Assembly (NCBI RefSeq): GCF_902712915.1
Contig: NZ_CACTIA010000005.1
Coordinates: forward strand, 2,640,501-2,704,500
DNA from: Acidiphilium sp. C61
GTDB taxonomy: Bacteria > Pseudomonadota > Alphaproteobacteria > Acetobacterales > Acetobacteraceae
Length of the DNA: 64,000 bases
Reading direction: 5' to 3'
Shown: positions 34,463-43,468 of the stretch, piece after piece
Layout: each line of letters starts with the position of its first letter
Numbering within the stretch: the first letter of the stretch is position 1
Made by a program: the position numbers and the translations under genes
The notes under the pieces: generated by a model
The model's input: only the letters and a program-made list of their open reading frames with translations
What the model was told of the DNA's origin: nothing
Database searches by the model: none

Positions 34463-35722
34463 CTACTGGTCGGAGGGCGGCTCGATCTCGGGCGCGTCGA
34501 TGTCCGGCTCCGGCGTCTGCGGGTTCGGGACCTCGATTTCCGGCGCGCTGTCCTCCACCGTCTCGGCCTCCGGCGCCTCGCCGACTTCCGGCGGCTCGAG
34601 ATGGTGTCCCGGCAGCGCGGCGTGGGCGGGCTCGCCGATCTCCCCCGGCTTGCCGCCGGACGGGCCGGTTTCGGGCGGTTCGGGGAGTTCGGGGGTCACA
34701 TCGGTTGCCGTGATCTCGCCGGCTTCGGAGAGCTCGCCGATCACCTCGACGCGGGTGAGGCCATCGAACCGGTGCACGCCGGCCGGTGCCTTCGCCTGCA
34801 TGCCGTCGGCGGCGACGAGGCGCCCGTTGCCGGCGGAGCGGAAGAAATTCACCGCCTCGACCCGCGTGCCCGGCGCGCCCAGCCGCAGCGGGCGCGGCAC
34901 GATTGTGCCGAGCACCGGATGCCCGTCGATCACGGTGCCGGTGGCGATGACGCGCTCGCCCTGGTGCAGCCCGTCGAGCATGCCGGGCCTGGCCGGCAGG
35001 ACGAGGCCGCCGAGCCGCGCCTGCCCGGGCGGGCTCGCGCCGAGCGTGGTTTCGAGCCGGAAGCTGCGCGATCCGGGCAGGGTGGTGACGCGGGAGGCGA
35101 CCCAGTTGCCATCGGCCTGGCGCTGGGCGGAGATCCCGACCGTCTGCCCCGGATGCAGTGTTGCGCCCGGCACCGGGCGGGGCAGCAGCACGGTCTGGTG
35201 CAGCACGGTGATCTCCCGCCCGTTGGCGGCGATGTGGGTGACCGGACCGATGATCGCCTGCCAGGTGGCGATGCTGCGGGCGATGCCGCCATGCGCGCCC
35301 TCGGCGACGCCGTGGACGATCGCCATGTCGCCCACCCGGAGGGCGGCGGCGGTGGCCGGCTGACCGTCGATCGTGACCAGGGTGCCGGCGGTGATGCGGT
35401 ATTCCCGATTGTTCACGAAGACGCTGCCGAAGCGCTGGATCGGGCCGTAGCCGACGATGGGCGCGCTTGCGCGGCCGATGCCGGTGCCGCCGATGCCGCC
35501 GGGTTCGTGCGTGATTCCGGTGCCGCCGATGCCGCCGGTTTCCCGGCTTACGCCGGTCCCACCGATACCGCCGGCTTCATGGCTGATCCCGGTGCCGCCG
35601 ATGCCGCCGGCCTCCTGCGCGCCAGCCGCTGCCGGCAGGATGCCGAGCAGGAGTGCGAGCAGCAAGCCGCGGCGGCGGCGCTTGCGGTGAGGTGCGGTCG
35701 GCTCAGGGACGGTCATCGGCAT
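34463..35722 (-). CDS. Secreted DUF5666 protein with GGIGGTG repeats
   Basis: 419-residue exported protein: a signal peptide (RRRRGLLLALLLGILPAAAG, cleaved after AQ-type residues), then four 12-residue repeats of the form E-x-GGIGGTG-I-x-x (residues about 37-84), then beta-rich DUF5666-type repeats (IQRFGSVFVNNREYRITAGT, TIDGQPATAAALRVGDMAIV, VTHIAANGREITVLHQTVLL), and an acidic Pro/Glu-rich C-terminal tail. The family has no known function and is likely periplasmic or surface located. The ATG at 35722 overlaps the DUF6502 gene by 20 bases, so the two are translationally coupled. Confidence 0.78.
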   Translation of the reverse strand: MPMTVPEPTAPHRKRRRRGLLLALLLGILPAAAGAQEAGGIGGTGISHEAGGIGGTGVSRETGGIGGTGITHEPGGIGGTGIGRASAPIVGYGPIQRFGSVFVNNREYRITAGTLVTIDGQPATAAALRVGDMAIVHGVAEGAHGGIARSIATWQAIIGPVTHIAANGREITVLHQTVLLPRPVPGATLHPGQTVGISAQRQADGNWVASRVTTLPGSRSFRLETTLGASPPGQARLGGLVLPARPGMLDGLHQGERVIATGTVIDGHPVLGTIVPRPLRLGAPGTRVEAVNFFRSAGNGRLVAADGMQAKAPAGVHRFDGLTRVEVIGELSEAGEITATDVTPELPEPPETGPSGGKPGEIGEPAHAALPGHHLEPPEVGEAPEAETVEDSAPEIEVPNPQTPEPDIDAPEIEPPSDQ

Positions 35723-36536
35723 CAGTCTCGTAATAATAAACCCCGAGGCGGAGCCGGCGCAGCTTGCCCTCGCCATCGCCCGCGCCCTCGGCCTCGGTGC
35801 TGGCGAGATTGCCCTCGAGCAGGTGTTCGTTGCACTGGCGCAGAAGGCGGTCTGCCATGTCTGACAGGACGGGGCGGGCGGCGTTCAGCCGGGTTTCGCC
35901 GATGCCGTTGTGGAACAGCGCCCGCTCGATGAAGACCGGGCTGTCGCCGGCGAGGTTGTGGAAGGCGCTGCGCATGTGGTCGCCGACATTGGCGGCGAGG
36001 AAGAGCAGCTTGTCGCGCGGCTCGCCGGGGGTGAAGGCGGCGCGCAGCAGGCTTATGCGATCGTCGGCCAGCCGCTCGATCACGCCGGCGCGCTCGAGCT
36101 CCTCGATGATGGTTCGGCCGCGCACATCGACCTTCGCGGCGCGGAGCAGGGCGTCGAACCCCGGATCGTCGCCTTCGCCGCGCACCGTCAGCGGCCGCGG
36201 CGCGCCGGTCGCATCGCGGAAGGCGGCGGCGGAGACCCAGGTCCCGATCACCCTTGCCGCGGCGTTGACGCCGGCCATCGGGTCGCGCGGCGGCGGCGGC
36301 GCCGCGGTGGCGGCGGCCTCGCGCAGGCGCTTGACTTCGCGGCGGTTGATGCCGGTGACGGCGCTGATCTGGCTGTCGGTCGGGCTGGTGCCGCCCTCGT
36401 GGTTGCGGACGGCTTCATCGATATAGACGCGCTTGAGCAGGTCGCGGAACGCGATATAGCCCCAGCCCCGCCGCATCAGGTAGGCGACGAGGGGGCGCAG
36501 CAACCGGCCCAGCATGTTCTCGATATCGGATTCCAT
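35703..36536 (-). CDS. DUF6502 family protein
   Basis: 277-residue cytoplasmic protein of the DUF6502 family. The N-terminus (LLRPLVAYLMRRGWGYIAFR followed by DLLKRVYIDEAV) and the helix-turn-helix-like SQISAVTGINRREVKRLREA (about residues 57-76) suggest DNA binding. The middle (GEGDDPGFDALLRAAKVDVR) and C-terminal ESHLLEGNL-like part are of unknown role. DUF6502 and DUF5666 genes occur as a pair in other proteobacteria as far as I recall; here they overlap by 20 bases. A role as regulator of the secreted partner is inference. An alternative upstream ATG at 36614 is less likely. Confidence 0.78.
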   Translation of the reverse strand: MESDIENMLGRLLRPLVAYLMRRGWGYIAFRDLLKRVYIDEAVRNHEGGTSPTDSQISAVTGINRREVKRLREAAATAAPPPPRDPMAGVNAAARVIGTWVSAAAFRDATGAPRPLTVRGEGDDPGFDALLRAAKVDVRGRTIIEELERAGVIERLADDRISLLRAAFTPGEPRDKLLFLAANVGDHMRSAFHNLAGDSPVFIERALFHNGIGETRLNAARPVLSDMADRLLRQCNEHLLEGNLASTEAEGAGDGEGKLRRLRLGVYYYETDADDRP

Positions 36537-36592
36537 TCCCGCTCGCCCGCCGACCGTGGCGTGGGTGGCTCGCCGCCATCCGCCCCGCGTTC

Positions 36593-36605
36593 CATGTGTG
36601 ATAAA
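36593..36605 (-). promoter_or_regulatory. Shared 13-nt motif upstream of DUF6502
   Basis: On the minus strand TTTATCACACATG lies 57 bases upstream of the DUF6502 start. The identical 13 bases lie 75 bases upstream of the DUF6134 gene at 56878-56890, in the same orientation relative to that gene. No known factor is assigned. Confidence 0.45.
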
Positions 36606-36661
36606 CTCCCACATAATACACGTACAAAAATTTGCAATCGGATGACAGCAGTCTCGGCCAT

Positions 36662-36678
36662 TGGAATGACATATTCCA
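36662..36678. promoter_or_regulatory. Inverted repeat TGGAAT-N5-ATTCCA
   Basis: A perfect 6-bp inverted repeat spaced by GACAT lies in the unusually AT-rich divergent region between the DUF6502 gene and the barrel-protein gene, 35 bases before the latter. It looks like an operator for a dimeric regulator. Confidence 0.5.
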
Positions 36679-36712
36679 TTATGATACTGGATCGGTTCAT
36701 TATGGGAGCGCG

Positions 36713-37516
36713 ATGACGGTCTTGGGAAGCTTGCGCGCGGCGGCGGGAGGGTGTCGGGGGGGATCGGCGATCGCCCTGCTCGCTGCCATGGCCCTGCCGG
36801 GCCACGCCCGCGCCGCGGCGCCCAACGGGTTCACCATCGGGCTCGAACCCTCGCTGTTCACCGGGCGGTTCGGCACCCACCACACGATCCACATCTATGA
36901 CCTGCCCTTGTCGGTCGTCTATCGGCACGACCGGCTGCTGGTGCGGGTCGAAGTGCCCTATATCGCCGTGGCGGGGGCCGGGATCGTGGCCGGGCAGGCG
37001 GTCATTTCCGGCCACGGGTCCAGCGCCACCCGCCAGGGGCTCGGCGATGTCTGGGTCAAGGCTGAATACCGGCTCGACCACGCGCGCGGGCCGATGCCGG
37101 CCATCGAGCCCTATGTGAAGGTGAAGCTGCCGGTCGCCTCCTATCGCAAGGGGCTCGGGACCGGGCGGTTCGACGAGGAAGCCGGCGTGCGGACGATCTG
37201 GCGGATCGGCGACCGGGTGTTCCCCTACCTCCAGCTCGGCTACCGCGTGGTCGGCCGCCTGCCGGGGCTGCATCTGCAGAACGTCGTGACCTTCGAGCCG
37301 GGGGTGGCGGTGGCGGTGACGCCCCGGCAGTTCGTCAGCGTTATCCTGATTGGCCACACGCCGATCCAGAAACGGCGGACGGCGGTGGCCTCCGCCATAC
37401 TGGCATATAACCTGCGGATGAATTTCCGTTGGGAATTGCAGCTTTACGCTACGCGTGGGCTGACGTCGCAAAGTGCCGCGTTTGGCGCCGGACTCGGCGT
37501 CATGGCGCATTTCTGA
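36713..37516 (+). CDS. Outer-membrane beta-barrel protein, unknown substrate
   Basis: 267-residue exported protein. The signal peptide is GGSAIALLAAMALPGHARAA; the mature part alternates in the manner of beta-strands (PLSVVYRHDRLLVRVEVPYI, VWVKAEYRLDHARGPMP, YVKVKLPVASYRKGLGTGRF) and ends with the aromatic C-terminal residue (MAHF) typical of BamA substrates. It resembles the loosely defined family of barrel proteins annotated as transporters, including the protein at 43465-44307. It precedes the glycan operon by 162 bases that include a promoter. The ATG at 36713 follows GGGAGCGCG. Its divergent partner is DUF6502. Confidence 0.65.
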   Translation: MTVLGSLRAAAGGCRGGSAIALLAAMALPGHARAAAPNGFTIGLEPSLFTGRFGTHHTIHIYDLPLSVVYRHDRLLVRVEVPYIAVAGAGIVAGQAVISGHGSSATRQGLGDVWVKAEYRLDHARGPMPAIEPYVKVKLPVASYRKGLGTGRFDEEAGVRTIWRIGDRVFPYLQLGYRVVGRLPGLHLQNVVTFEPGVAVAVTPRQFVSVILIGHTPIQKRRTAVASAILAYNLRMNFRWELQLYATRGLTSQSAAFGAGLGVMAHF

Positions 37517-37617
37517 GCGCTGTTTCAATAGTTTAACCAGAAAAAACGGGAATCCGCGCGGCGGCGCGCGGCGGCGCGGACCTGTCCGCTTGTTCATGTT
37601 TGCTGCCGTTTTCTCGC

Positions 37618-37646
37618 TTGACTGTGGAACTTTCTCCCACGATAAC
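37618..37646 (+). promoter_or_regulatory. Candidate promoter of the glycan operon
   Basis: TTGACT (37618-37623) and GATAAC (37641-37646) are separated by exactly 17 bases, a good match to the sigma-70 consensus, 33 bases before the first glycosyltransferase start. AAGGAA supplies the ribosome-binding site. Confidence 0.65.
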
Positions 37647-37678
37647 AGCGCGACACCGGCAGTGGAAAGGAACCCTGT

Positions 37679-39100
37679 ATGCGCGATGTTCATGTGGTTG
37701 AGCGGGACAGCGCGCCGGGGTTCGCGGGTGCTGTCTGGCGGGAGACGAGGATGGACCCGGCCGCGCCCTTCGGCAGCGGTGCGATGGAGGGTGACGCGGC
37801 GGCGGCAAGCCGTCCGGGCGGCCTTCTGACCCGCCGGGCCGGCGCGCGGATGCCGGGATGCGGCGGGCCGGTCGGACCGACGGTGGTGTTTCTCTATTCG
37901 CATGACACGTTCGGCCTCGGGCATCTGCGCCGCAACCTCGCCATCGCCGAGCGCCTGCTCGACACGCGGCAATTCGCGGTTCACCTGCTCACCGGCTCGC
38001 CGGTGATCGGGCAGTGGCGCCTGCCGCCGGGGCTGCATGTGCATCCGCTGCCGCCGGTGGTGAAGACCGGCGCGGAAACCTACAAGGCGCGCGAGGCGGG
38101 GCAGAGTTTCGGCCTGGTGAAAGGCTATCGCGCCGCGCTGATCCTGACCCTCGCGCTGCGTTACCGGCCGGACGTGTTTCTCGTCGATCACGCGCCGGCG
38201 GGAATGAACGGGGAGATATTGCCCACGCTGGCGATGATGCGGCGCGACATGCCGCAGACCCGGGTCATGCTCGGCCTGCGCGACATTCTGGATAGTCCGG
38301 AGACGGTGCGGGCGACCTGGGCCGAGCAGGACATCCCCGATCTGCTCGACCACGCCTATGACGACATCCTTGTGTATGGATCGCGCGCGCTGTTCGACGT
38401 CGCGGAGGCCTATGGCATCGGCGGGGCGGCGGCCGGACGGGTGCGCTATTGCGGGCATGTCGTCGCTGCCGACCTGCTGCTGCCGGGCAATGCGGGGGCG
38501 CCGCCGTGCTGGTCCGTGCTCCGCGCGGCGGGGCGGAAGGTCGTGCTGGTGACGGCGGGCGGCGGCGGCGACGGGTTCGCGCTGATGGAGGCGTATCTGC
38601 GCGCCCTGCCGCAGCGGCAGCCGGCTTCGTTCCACTCCGTCATCGTGACCGGGCCGCTGATGCAGCCGGCGCAGCGCGCGGCTCTCGCCGCCGCCGCCGG
38701 CGGGCGCGACGATGTCGAGCTGGTGGACTACATCACCGATCCGCTGCCGAGCCTGCGGGCCGCTGATCTCGTCATCGCGATGGCGGGCTACAACACCAGC
38801 GCCGAGCTGATCGCCGCACGCAAGCGGGCGATCCTGGTGCCTCGGCCGGCCCCGCGGGCGGAGCAGCGGATGCGGGCGCGGCTGCTGGCGGGTCTTGGCC
38901 TCGTGCGCGCGATCGAGCAGGGGCCGGATCTCGCCGCCGATCTCGCACGCGAGATTCCCGCCGCCCTCGCCGCCCCCGAGCCGCTGCCCGAAACCTGGGC
39001 GCAGCTCGATCTCAACGGTGCCGAGCGGGTGGCCGATCATCTCGCCGCCCTGGCCGGGAAGCGGCAGGATGTGCCGGGCTCGGCGTGGGAGATCGCCTGA
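37679..39100 (+). CDS. Predicted glycosyltransferase, COG4671/GT28-like
   Basis: 473-residue protein. After a 65-residue poorly conserved N-terminus comes a GT-B fold: VFLYSHDTFGLGHLRRNLAI in the N-terminal half, VFLVDHAPAGMNGEILPTLA, and the C-terminal donor-binding half with VVLVTAGGGGDGFALMEAYL, VELVDYITDPLPSLRAADLV and MAGYNTSAELIAARKRAILV. It resembles MurG-like nucleotide-sugar transferases annotated as predicted glycosyltransferases. It is the first gene of a tightly packed operon; the next ATG overlaps its stop (TGATG). Sugar donor and acceptor are unknown. Confidence 0.82.
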   Translation: MRDVHVVERDSAPGFAGAVWRETRMDPAAPFGSGAMEGDAAAASRPGGLLTRRAGARMPGCGGPVGPTVVFLYSHDTFGLGHLRRNLAIAERLLDTRQFAVHLLTGSPVIGQWRLPPGLHVHPLPPVVKTGAETYKAREAGQSFGLVKGYRAALILTLALRYRPDVFLVDHAPAGMNGEILPTLAMMRRDMPQTRVMLGLRDILDSPETVRATWAEQDIPDLLDHAYDDILVYGSRALFDVAEAYGIGGAAAGRVRYCGHVVAADLLLPGNAGAPPCWSVLRAAGRKVVLVTAGGGGDGFALMEAYLRALPQRQPASFHSVIVTGPLMQPAQRAALAAAAGGRDDVELVDYITDPLPSLRAADLVIAMAGYNTSAELIAARKRAILVPRPAPRAEQRMRARLLAGLGLVRAIEQGPDLAADLAREIPAALAAPEPLPETWAQLDLNGAERVADHLAALAGKRQDVPGSAWEIA

Positions 39101-40467
39101 TGCCCGTCTTCGCCAGCCTTGATTCCGCCGCGTCTCCCGCCGGGGATGCGCCGGTCGTCTACATCATGAAGCGCTATCCCCGGCTGACGGAAACCTTCAT
39201 CCTCAACGAGATCCGCGCGATGGAGCGGCTGGGGGCGAAGCTGCACATCGTCTCGCTGCTGCCGCCGGAGCCGCCGCCGCATCACCCGATGGTCGCCGAG
39301 GTCGAGGCGCCGCTGCATCCCGTGCCGCCGATGAGCGAGGCGGCGGGGCGCCGGCAGATTGCCGCCGCCCATGGCCGCGCCATCGCCGCCGCCCCCGCGC
39401 GCTATCTCGGCGCCTTCGGCCGGGCAATGCTGTTTTCCGCCCGGTCGCCGCGGCCGCTCTCGGTCTGGAAGCAGTTCCTGCGCGGCGGCGTGATCGCGAG
39501 CCTGTGCCGGGCCCAGGGCATCCGCCATATCCACGCCCATTTCGCCAACGCGCCGGCCGCCGCCGCGTGGTTCGCCAGCATGATGACGGGGCTGCCCTTC
39601 AGCTTCACCGCCCATGCCAAGGATCTCTACCTCACGCCGCCGCATGTGATCCGCAAGCGCGCCCAGGCGGCCAGCTTCGTTGCGACATGCACCGGCTACA
39701 ACGTGAAATATCTCGCCGGGCTGCTGGAGGGCGAGGCGGACAAGATCAAGCTCGTCTATCACGGCATCGATCTCGGCCTGTTCGGCGCGCGCCGGCAGGG
39801 CGAGGCGGCCGGGGCCGCCCGCGAGACGCTGATCCTCTCGGTCGGCCGGCTGGTGCCGAAAAAAGGACATGACGACCTGATCGCCGCCTGTGCGCGGCTG
39901 CGCCGGCTCGGCCTTGCCTTTCGCTGCCGGATCATCGGCGAGGGGCCGCTGCGCGATGAGCTGCAGGCGCAGATCGCGGCGCATGGGCTGGACGGGGTGG
40001 TGACGCTCGACGGCGCGATGACGCATGCCGACCTGATCGCGCTCTACGCCACCGCCGATGTGTTCGCGCTCGCGCCGCGAATCACCGAGGATGGCGACCG
40101 CGACGGGATTCCCAACGTGATCGCCGAGGCGATGGCGATCGGCGTGCCGGTGGTCTCGACCAGCGTGTCCGGCATTCCCGAGCTGGTGCGCGATGGCGAG
40201 ACCGGGCGGCTGGTGCCGCCGCGCGACCCGGCGGCGCTGGCCGCGGCGATCGAGGATATCCTGGCCGATCCCGCCACGGCGCGGCGTCTCGCCGAAGCCG
40301 GGCGGGCGCGGCTCGAAGGCGAGTTCGACCTGTGGACGACGACGCGCCGGCTGCACGCGCTGCTCGGCTGCGCCGGCTGCGCGCCAGAGGCGCCGGAGAG
40401 CGGCGGGACGCGGTTTCGCGCCGATTCGCCCACCGGACCCTCATCGCTGGCAAGGGCATCGTCGTGA
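39100..40467 (+). CDS. Glycosyltransferase family 4 (GT-B), exopolysaccharide type
   Basis: 455-residue retaining glycosyltransferase. The N-terminal domain contains IMKRYPRLTETFILNEIRAM, typical of exopolysaccharide transferases of this class, and HIHAHFANAPAAAAWFASMM; the C-terminal GT4 domain contains SVGRLVPKKGHDDLIAACAR, FRCRIIGEGPLRDELQAQIA and the E-x7-E type motif in DGIPNVIAEAMAIGVPVVST. The start ATG at 39100 overlaps the preceding stop; its own end overlaps the next gene by four bases. It presumably adds a sugar to the lipid- or protein-linked glycan made by this operon. Confidence 0.9.
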   Translation: MPVFASLDSAASPAGDAPVVYIMKRYPRLTETFILNEIRAMERLGAKLHIVSLLPPEPPPHHPMVAEVEAPLHPVPPMSEAAGRRQIAAAHGRAIAAAPARYLGAFGRAMLFSARSPRPLSVWKQFLRGGVIASLCRAQGIRHIHAHFANAPAAAAWFASMMTGLPFSFTAHAKDLYLTPPHVIRKRAQAASFVATCTGYNVKYLAGLLEGEADKIKLVYHGIDLGLFGARRQGEAAGAARETLILSVGRLVPKKGHDDLIAACARLRRLGLAFRCRIIGEGPLRDELQAQIAAHGLDGVVTLDGAMTHADLIALYATADVFALAPRITEDGDRDGIPNVIAEAMAIGVPVVSTSVSGIPELVRDGETGRLVPPRDPAALAAAIEDILADPATARRLAEAGRARLEGEFDLWTTTRRLHALLGCAGCAPEAPESGGTRFRADSPTGPSSLARASS

Positions 40468-41663
40468 GGATCCTGTATCTCAATCTCGATCGCGGCATTC
40501 CGGTCGAGGGCGACAAGGGCGCTTCGGTCCATGTCCGCGAATTCGTCGCCGCGGCTTCATCGCTCGGCCATGAGGTGACCCTCGCCTGCACCACGCGCGG
40601 CACCGGCAATCCGCCGCCGCCGGCGCGCATCCTCGAATTCGCGCCGCCGCCGGCGGACCTGTCGGTCGGCAACGAGATCGAGCGGCGCGAGCGCGTGCGG
40701 ATCGAGCATGATTTTTCGGTCGGCGACCGGATCTGTGCGGCACTGGACCGGTACGGCGTGAAGCCCGATCTCGTCTATGAGCGCCACGCGCTGTTCCATC
40801 GCGCGGGCGTGTGCATTGCCGCGCGGCTCGGCGTGCCGCGGATCCTCGAGGTCAACGCGCCGCTGGTCGAGGAGCAGCTTCGGTTTCGCGGACTGCATCT
40901 GATGGACGAGGCGCTGGCGGCGGAGGAAAAATCCTATCGCGGGGCGGATGCCATCATCGCCGTCTCGCCGCAGGTGGCCGCACATGTCGCCGCCGTGCTC
41001 GGCCGGGCGGACCGGGTTCATGTCGTCCCCAACGGGGTCGATCTCGCCCGCTTCGCCGATGCCGATACGGCGGGGGCGGTGCTGCGCGCCCGGCTCGGCC
41101 TCGGCGGGCGGCGGATTGCCGGGTTTATCGGCAGTTTCAAGGCCTGGCACGGTGTGGCCGGACTGGTCGAGGCGGTTGCCACAATCGCCGCGCGGTATCC
41201 GGCGTTGCATCTCGTCGCGGTGGGCGACGGGCCGGAGCGCGAGGCGGTGGCGGCGCTGGTGGCGGCGCGCGGCCTCGGCGCGCGGGTCACGCTGCCGGGG
41301 CGGGTTCCGCATGGCGAGATCCCGGCCTGGCTCGGGGCGATGGATTTCACCGTTGCCCCCTATCTGCCGCAGCCGGATTTCTATTTCTCGCCGCTCAAGA
41401 TTTTCGAATCCCTCGCCGCCGGGCGCGCGGTGATCGCCCCGGCGATCGGCGAGATCGGCGGGATCATCGCCGATGGCGAGACCGGGCTGCTCTATCCGGC
41501 GGGCGAGACGCGTGCGCTCGGCGCCGCGCTGGCGCGCCTGCTCGATGATCCGGCGGGCTGCCGGGCGATGGGCGCGCGCGGACGTGCCGGTCTTGCCGGG
41601 CGGGACTGGCGCGACGTGGTGCGGTTCAGCCTCGCCTGCGCGCCGGCCCGGTTGCCGGCATGA
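40464..41663 (+). CDS. Glycosyltransferase family 4
   Basis: 399-residue GT-B glycosyltransferase starting with GTG at 40464, whose GTGA overlap with the preceding stop decides the start. The N-terminal part is YLNLDRGIPVEGDKGASVHV, with DLVYERHALFHRAGVCIAAR; the C-terminal GT4 domain has FIGSFKAWHGVAGLVEAVAT, LVAVGDGPEREAVAAL, and PLKIFESLAAGRAVIAPAIG. It is the third transferase of the operon and overlaps the ABC exporter gene by four bases (ATGA). Substrates are not predictable. Confidence 0.9.
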   Translation: MRILYLNLDRGIPVEGDKGASVHVREFVAAASSLGHEVTLACTTRGTGNPPPPARILEFAPPPADLSVGNEIERRERVRIEHDFSVGDRICAALDRYGVKPDLVYERHALFHRAGVCIAARLGVPRILEVNAPLVEEQLRFRGLHLMDEALAAEEKSYRGADAIIAVSPQVAAHVAAVLGRADRVHVVPNGVDLARFADADTAGAVLRARLGLGGRRIAGFIGSFKAWHGVAGLVEAVATIAARYPALHLVAVGDGPEREAVAALVAARGLGARVTLPGRVPHGEIPAWLGAMDFTVAPYLPQPDFYFSPLKIFESLAAGRAVIAPAIGEIGGIIADGETGLLYPAGETRALGAALARLLDDPAGCRAMGARGRAGLAGRDWRDVVRFSLACAPARLPA

Positions 41664-43468
41664 GCGGGCCGGGCGGCGTCTGGCTGCGGGCTTATCTGCG
41701 GCCCGAATGGCGCGCCCTTTCGGCCGGCACGGCGGTGATGGCGGCGCGGGCCGGCGTTTTGCTGATGCTGCCCTGGCCGCTGAAATTTATCATCGACAAC
41801 GTGATCTTCCAGCGCCGGCTGGCGCCCTGGCTGCACGGCGTGCTGCCCGATCCGCTGACCCACCGGATGGCGCTGCTCGACACGCTCGGCCTCGCCATGC
41901 TCGGGCTCGGTATCGCCGATGCGCTGCTGGTCTATCTCGGCAACCGGCTGTTTCTCGATGCGGGGCAGCGGATCGTGTTTGCCATCCGAGCCGATCTGTT
42001 CGCGCATCTGCAACGCCTGTCGCTCGCCTTTCACCGCCGCCAGCGCGCCGGCGAGCTGATGGCGCGGCTGACCGGCGATGTGCGGCAATTGCAGGATTTC
42101 ATCGTCGCGGTGGGGATCGACCTGCTGCCGCACGGGCTGACCATTCTCGGCATGGCGACGGTGATGCTGCTGATCGACTGGCGGTATGCGCTGATCGCGC
42201 TGTCGGTCGCACCGCTGCTGTTCTGGATCGCGCGGGTCTATACGGGGCGGCTGCGCAACGCGCTGCGCCAGGTGCGACGGCACGAGACGACGCTGAGTGG
42301 CGTGATGCAGGAAATCCTCGGCAGCGTGCAGGTGGTGCAGGCCTTCGGCCGCGAGCCGCACGAGGACGGGCGGTTCGGCGCCCATGCCGGGCGCAGCCTC
42401 GAGGCCGGGCTGCATGCCAATGCGGTGCAGGCGCAGTTCAGCCCGGCGATGAACCTCGCCATCGCGGTCGCGACCGGGGCGATCGCCTGGTATGGCGCGG
42501 CGACGGTGATTCGCGGCACGCTCACGCCGGGGGAATTGCTGATCTTTCTCGCCTATCTGCGCGGCATCGCCACCCCGGCGCGGCAGCTCGCCAAGACCGG
42601 GCGGGTGTTCGGCCGGGCATCCGTCGCGATCGAGCGGATCGGCGAATACCGGGCCGAGCGGTCGAGCGTCGCCGAGGTGCGGGATGCGCTTCCCTTTGCC
42701 GGGCGGGCGACGCGGATCGAATTCCGCGAGGTCGGGTTCGGCTACCGCGACGATCACGAGGTGCTGCACGGCGTCTCCTTCGCGCTGGAGGCCGGGCGCA
42801 CCATCGCGCTGGTGGGCGCGACCGGCTCGGGCAAGAGCACGATCGCGAGCCTGATCCCGCGCTTCTACGACGCGACATCCGGTGCCGTGCTGCTCGACGG
42901 GCAGGATATCCGCGGCGTGCGCCTCGCGGATCTGCGCCGGCAGGTGGCTCTCGTGCTGCAGGACCCGGTGCTGTTCCAGGCGAGCGTTTGGGAAAACATC
43001 GCCTATGGGCGCGAGGGCGCAGGGCGGGACGAGGCGATCGCGGCGGCGCGCGCGGTCGGGATCGATGCGGTGGTCGAGGGCCTGCCCGACGGGTTCGACA
43101 CCATGGTCGCCGAGCGCGGGCAGAGCCTGTCTGGCGGCCAGCGCCAGTGCATCGCCATCGCCCGCGCCATGCTGTGCGATGCGCCGATCGTCATTCTCGA
43201 CGAGCCGAGCAGCAGCCTTGATGCCGGCACCGAGCGGCGGGTGATGGCGGCGCTCGACCGGCTGGCGGCGAACCGCGCCGCCCTGGTGATCGCGCACCGG
43301 CTTTCCACCGTGCGCGCCGCCGACGAAATCCTGGTGCTCGACGATGGCCGCATCGTCCAGCGCGGCACGCATGACGCGCTGCTGGCCGAGGGCGGGCGAT
43401 ATGCCGCGCTCTGGCAGGCGCTGCGCGATGATTCTCCCGCTCCCCAACTCCGTCTGGTGGCTCAATGA
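41660..43468 (+). CDS. ABC exporter (fused permease and ATPase), MsbA-like
   Basis: 602-residue half-transporter. The membrane domain (about 1-330) has six hydrophobic segments and intracellular loops such as LSLAFHRRQRAGELMARLTG; the ATPase domain has Walker A GATGSGKST (386-394), the Q-loop in QVALVLQDPVLFQASVWENI, the signature LSGGQRQ, Walker B IVILDEPSSSLD and the H-loop in ALVIAHRLSTV. It probably flips or exports the glycan or glycolipid made by the upstream transferases. Overlaps of four bases on both sides place it firmly in the operon. Confidence 0.93.
   Translation: MSGPGGVWLRAYLRPEWRALSAGTAVMAARAGVLLMLPWPLKFIIDNVIFQRRLAPWLHGVLPDPLTHRMALLDTLGLAMLGLGIADALLVYLGNRLFLDAGQRIVFAIRADLFAHLQRLSLAFHRRQRAGELMARLTGDVRQLQDFIVAVGIDLLPHGLTILGMATVMLLIDWRYALIALSVAPLLFWIARVYTGRLRNALRQVRRHETTLSGVMQEILGSVQVVQAFGREPHEDGRFGAHAGRSLEAGLHANAVQAQFSPAMNLAIAVATGAIAWYGAATVIRGTLTPGELLIFLAYLRGIATPARQLAKTGRVFGRASVAIERIGEYRAERSSVAEVRDALPFAGRATRIEFREVGFGYRDDHEVLHGVSFALEAGRTIALVGATGSGKSTIASLIPRFYDATSGAVLLDGQDIRGVRLADLRRQVALVLQDPVLFQASVWENIAYGREGAGRDEAIAAARAVGIDAVVEGLPDGFDTMVAERGQSLSGGQRQCIAIARAMLCDAPIVILDEPSSSLDAGTERRVMAALDRLAANRAALVIAHRLSTVRAADEILVLDDGRIVQRGTHDALLAEGGRYAALWQALRDDSPAPQLRLVAQ

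Noticed and set aside
36476..40356. Large minus-strand open frames (854 and 439 codons) opposite the barrel and glycosyltransferase genes
   Set aside because: The forward genes have clear families, signals and coupled starts; the reverse frames have low-complexity translations only.
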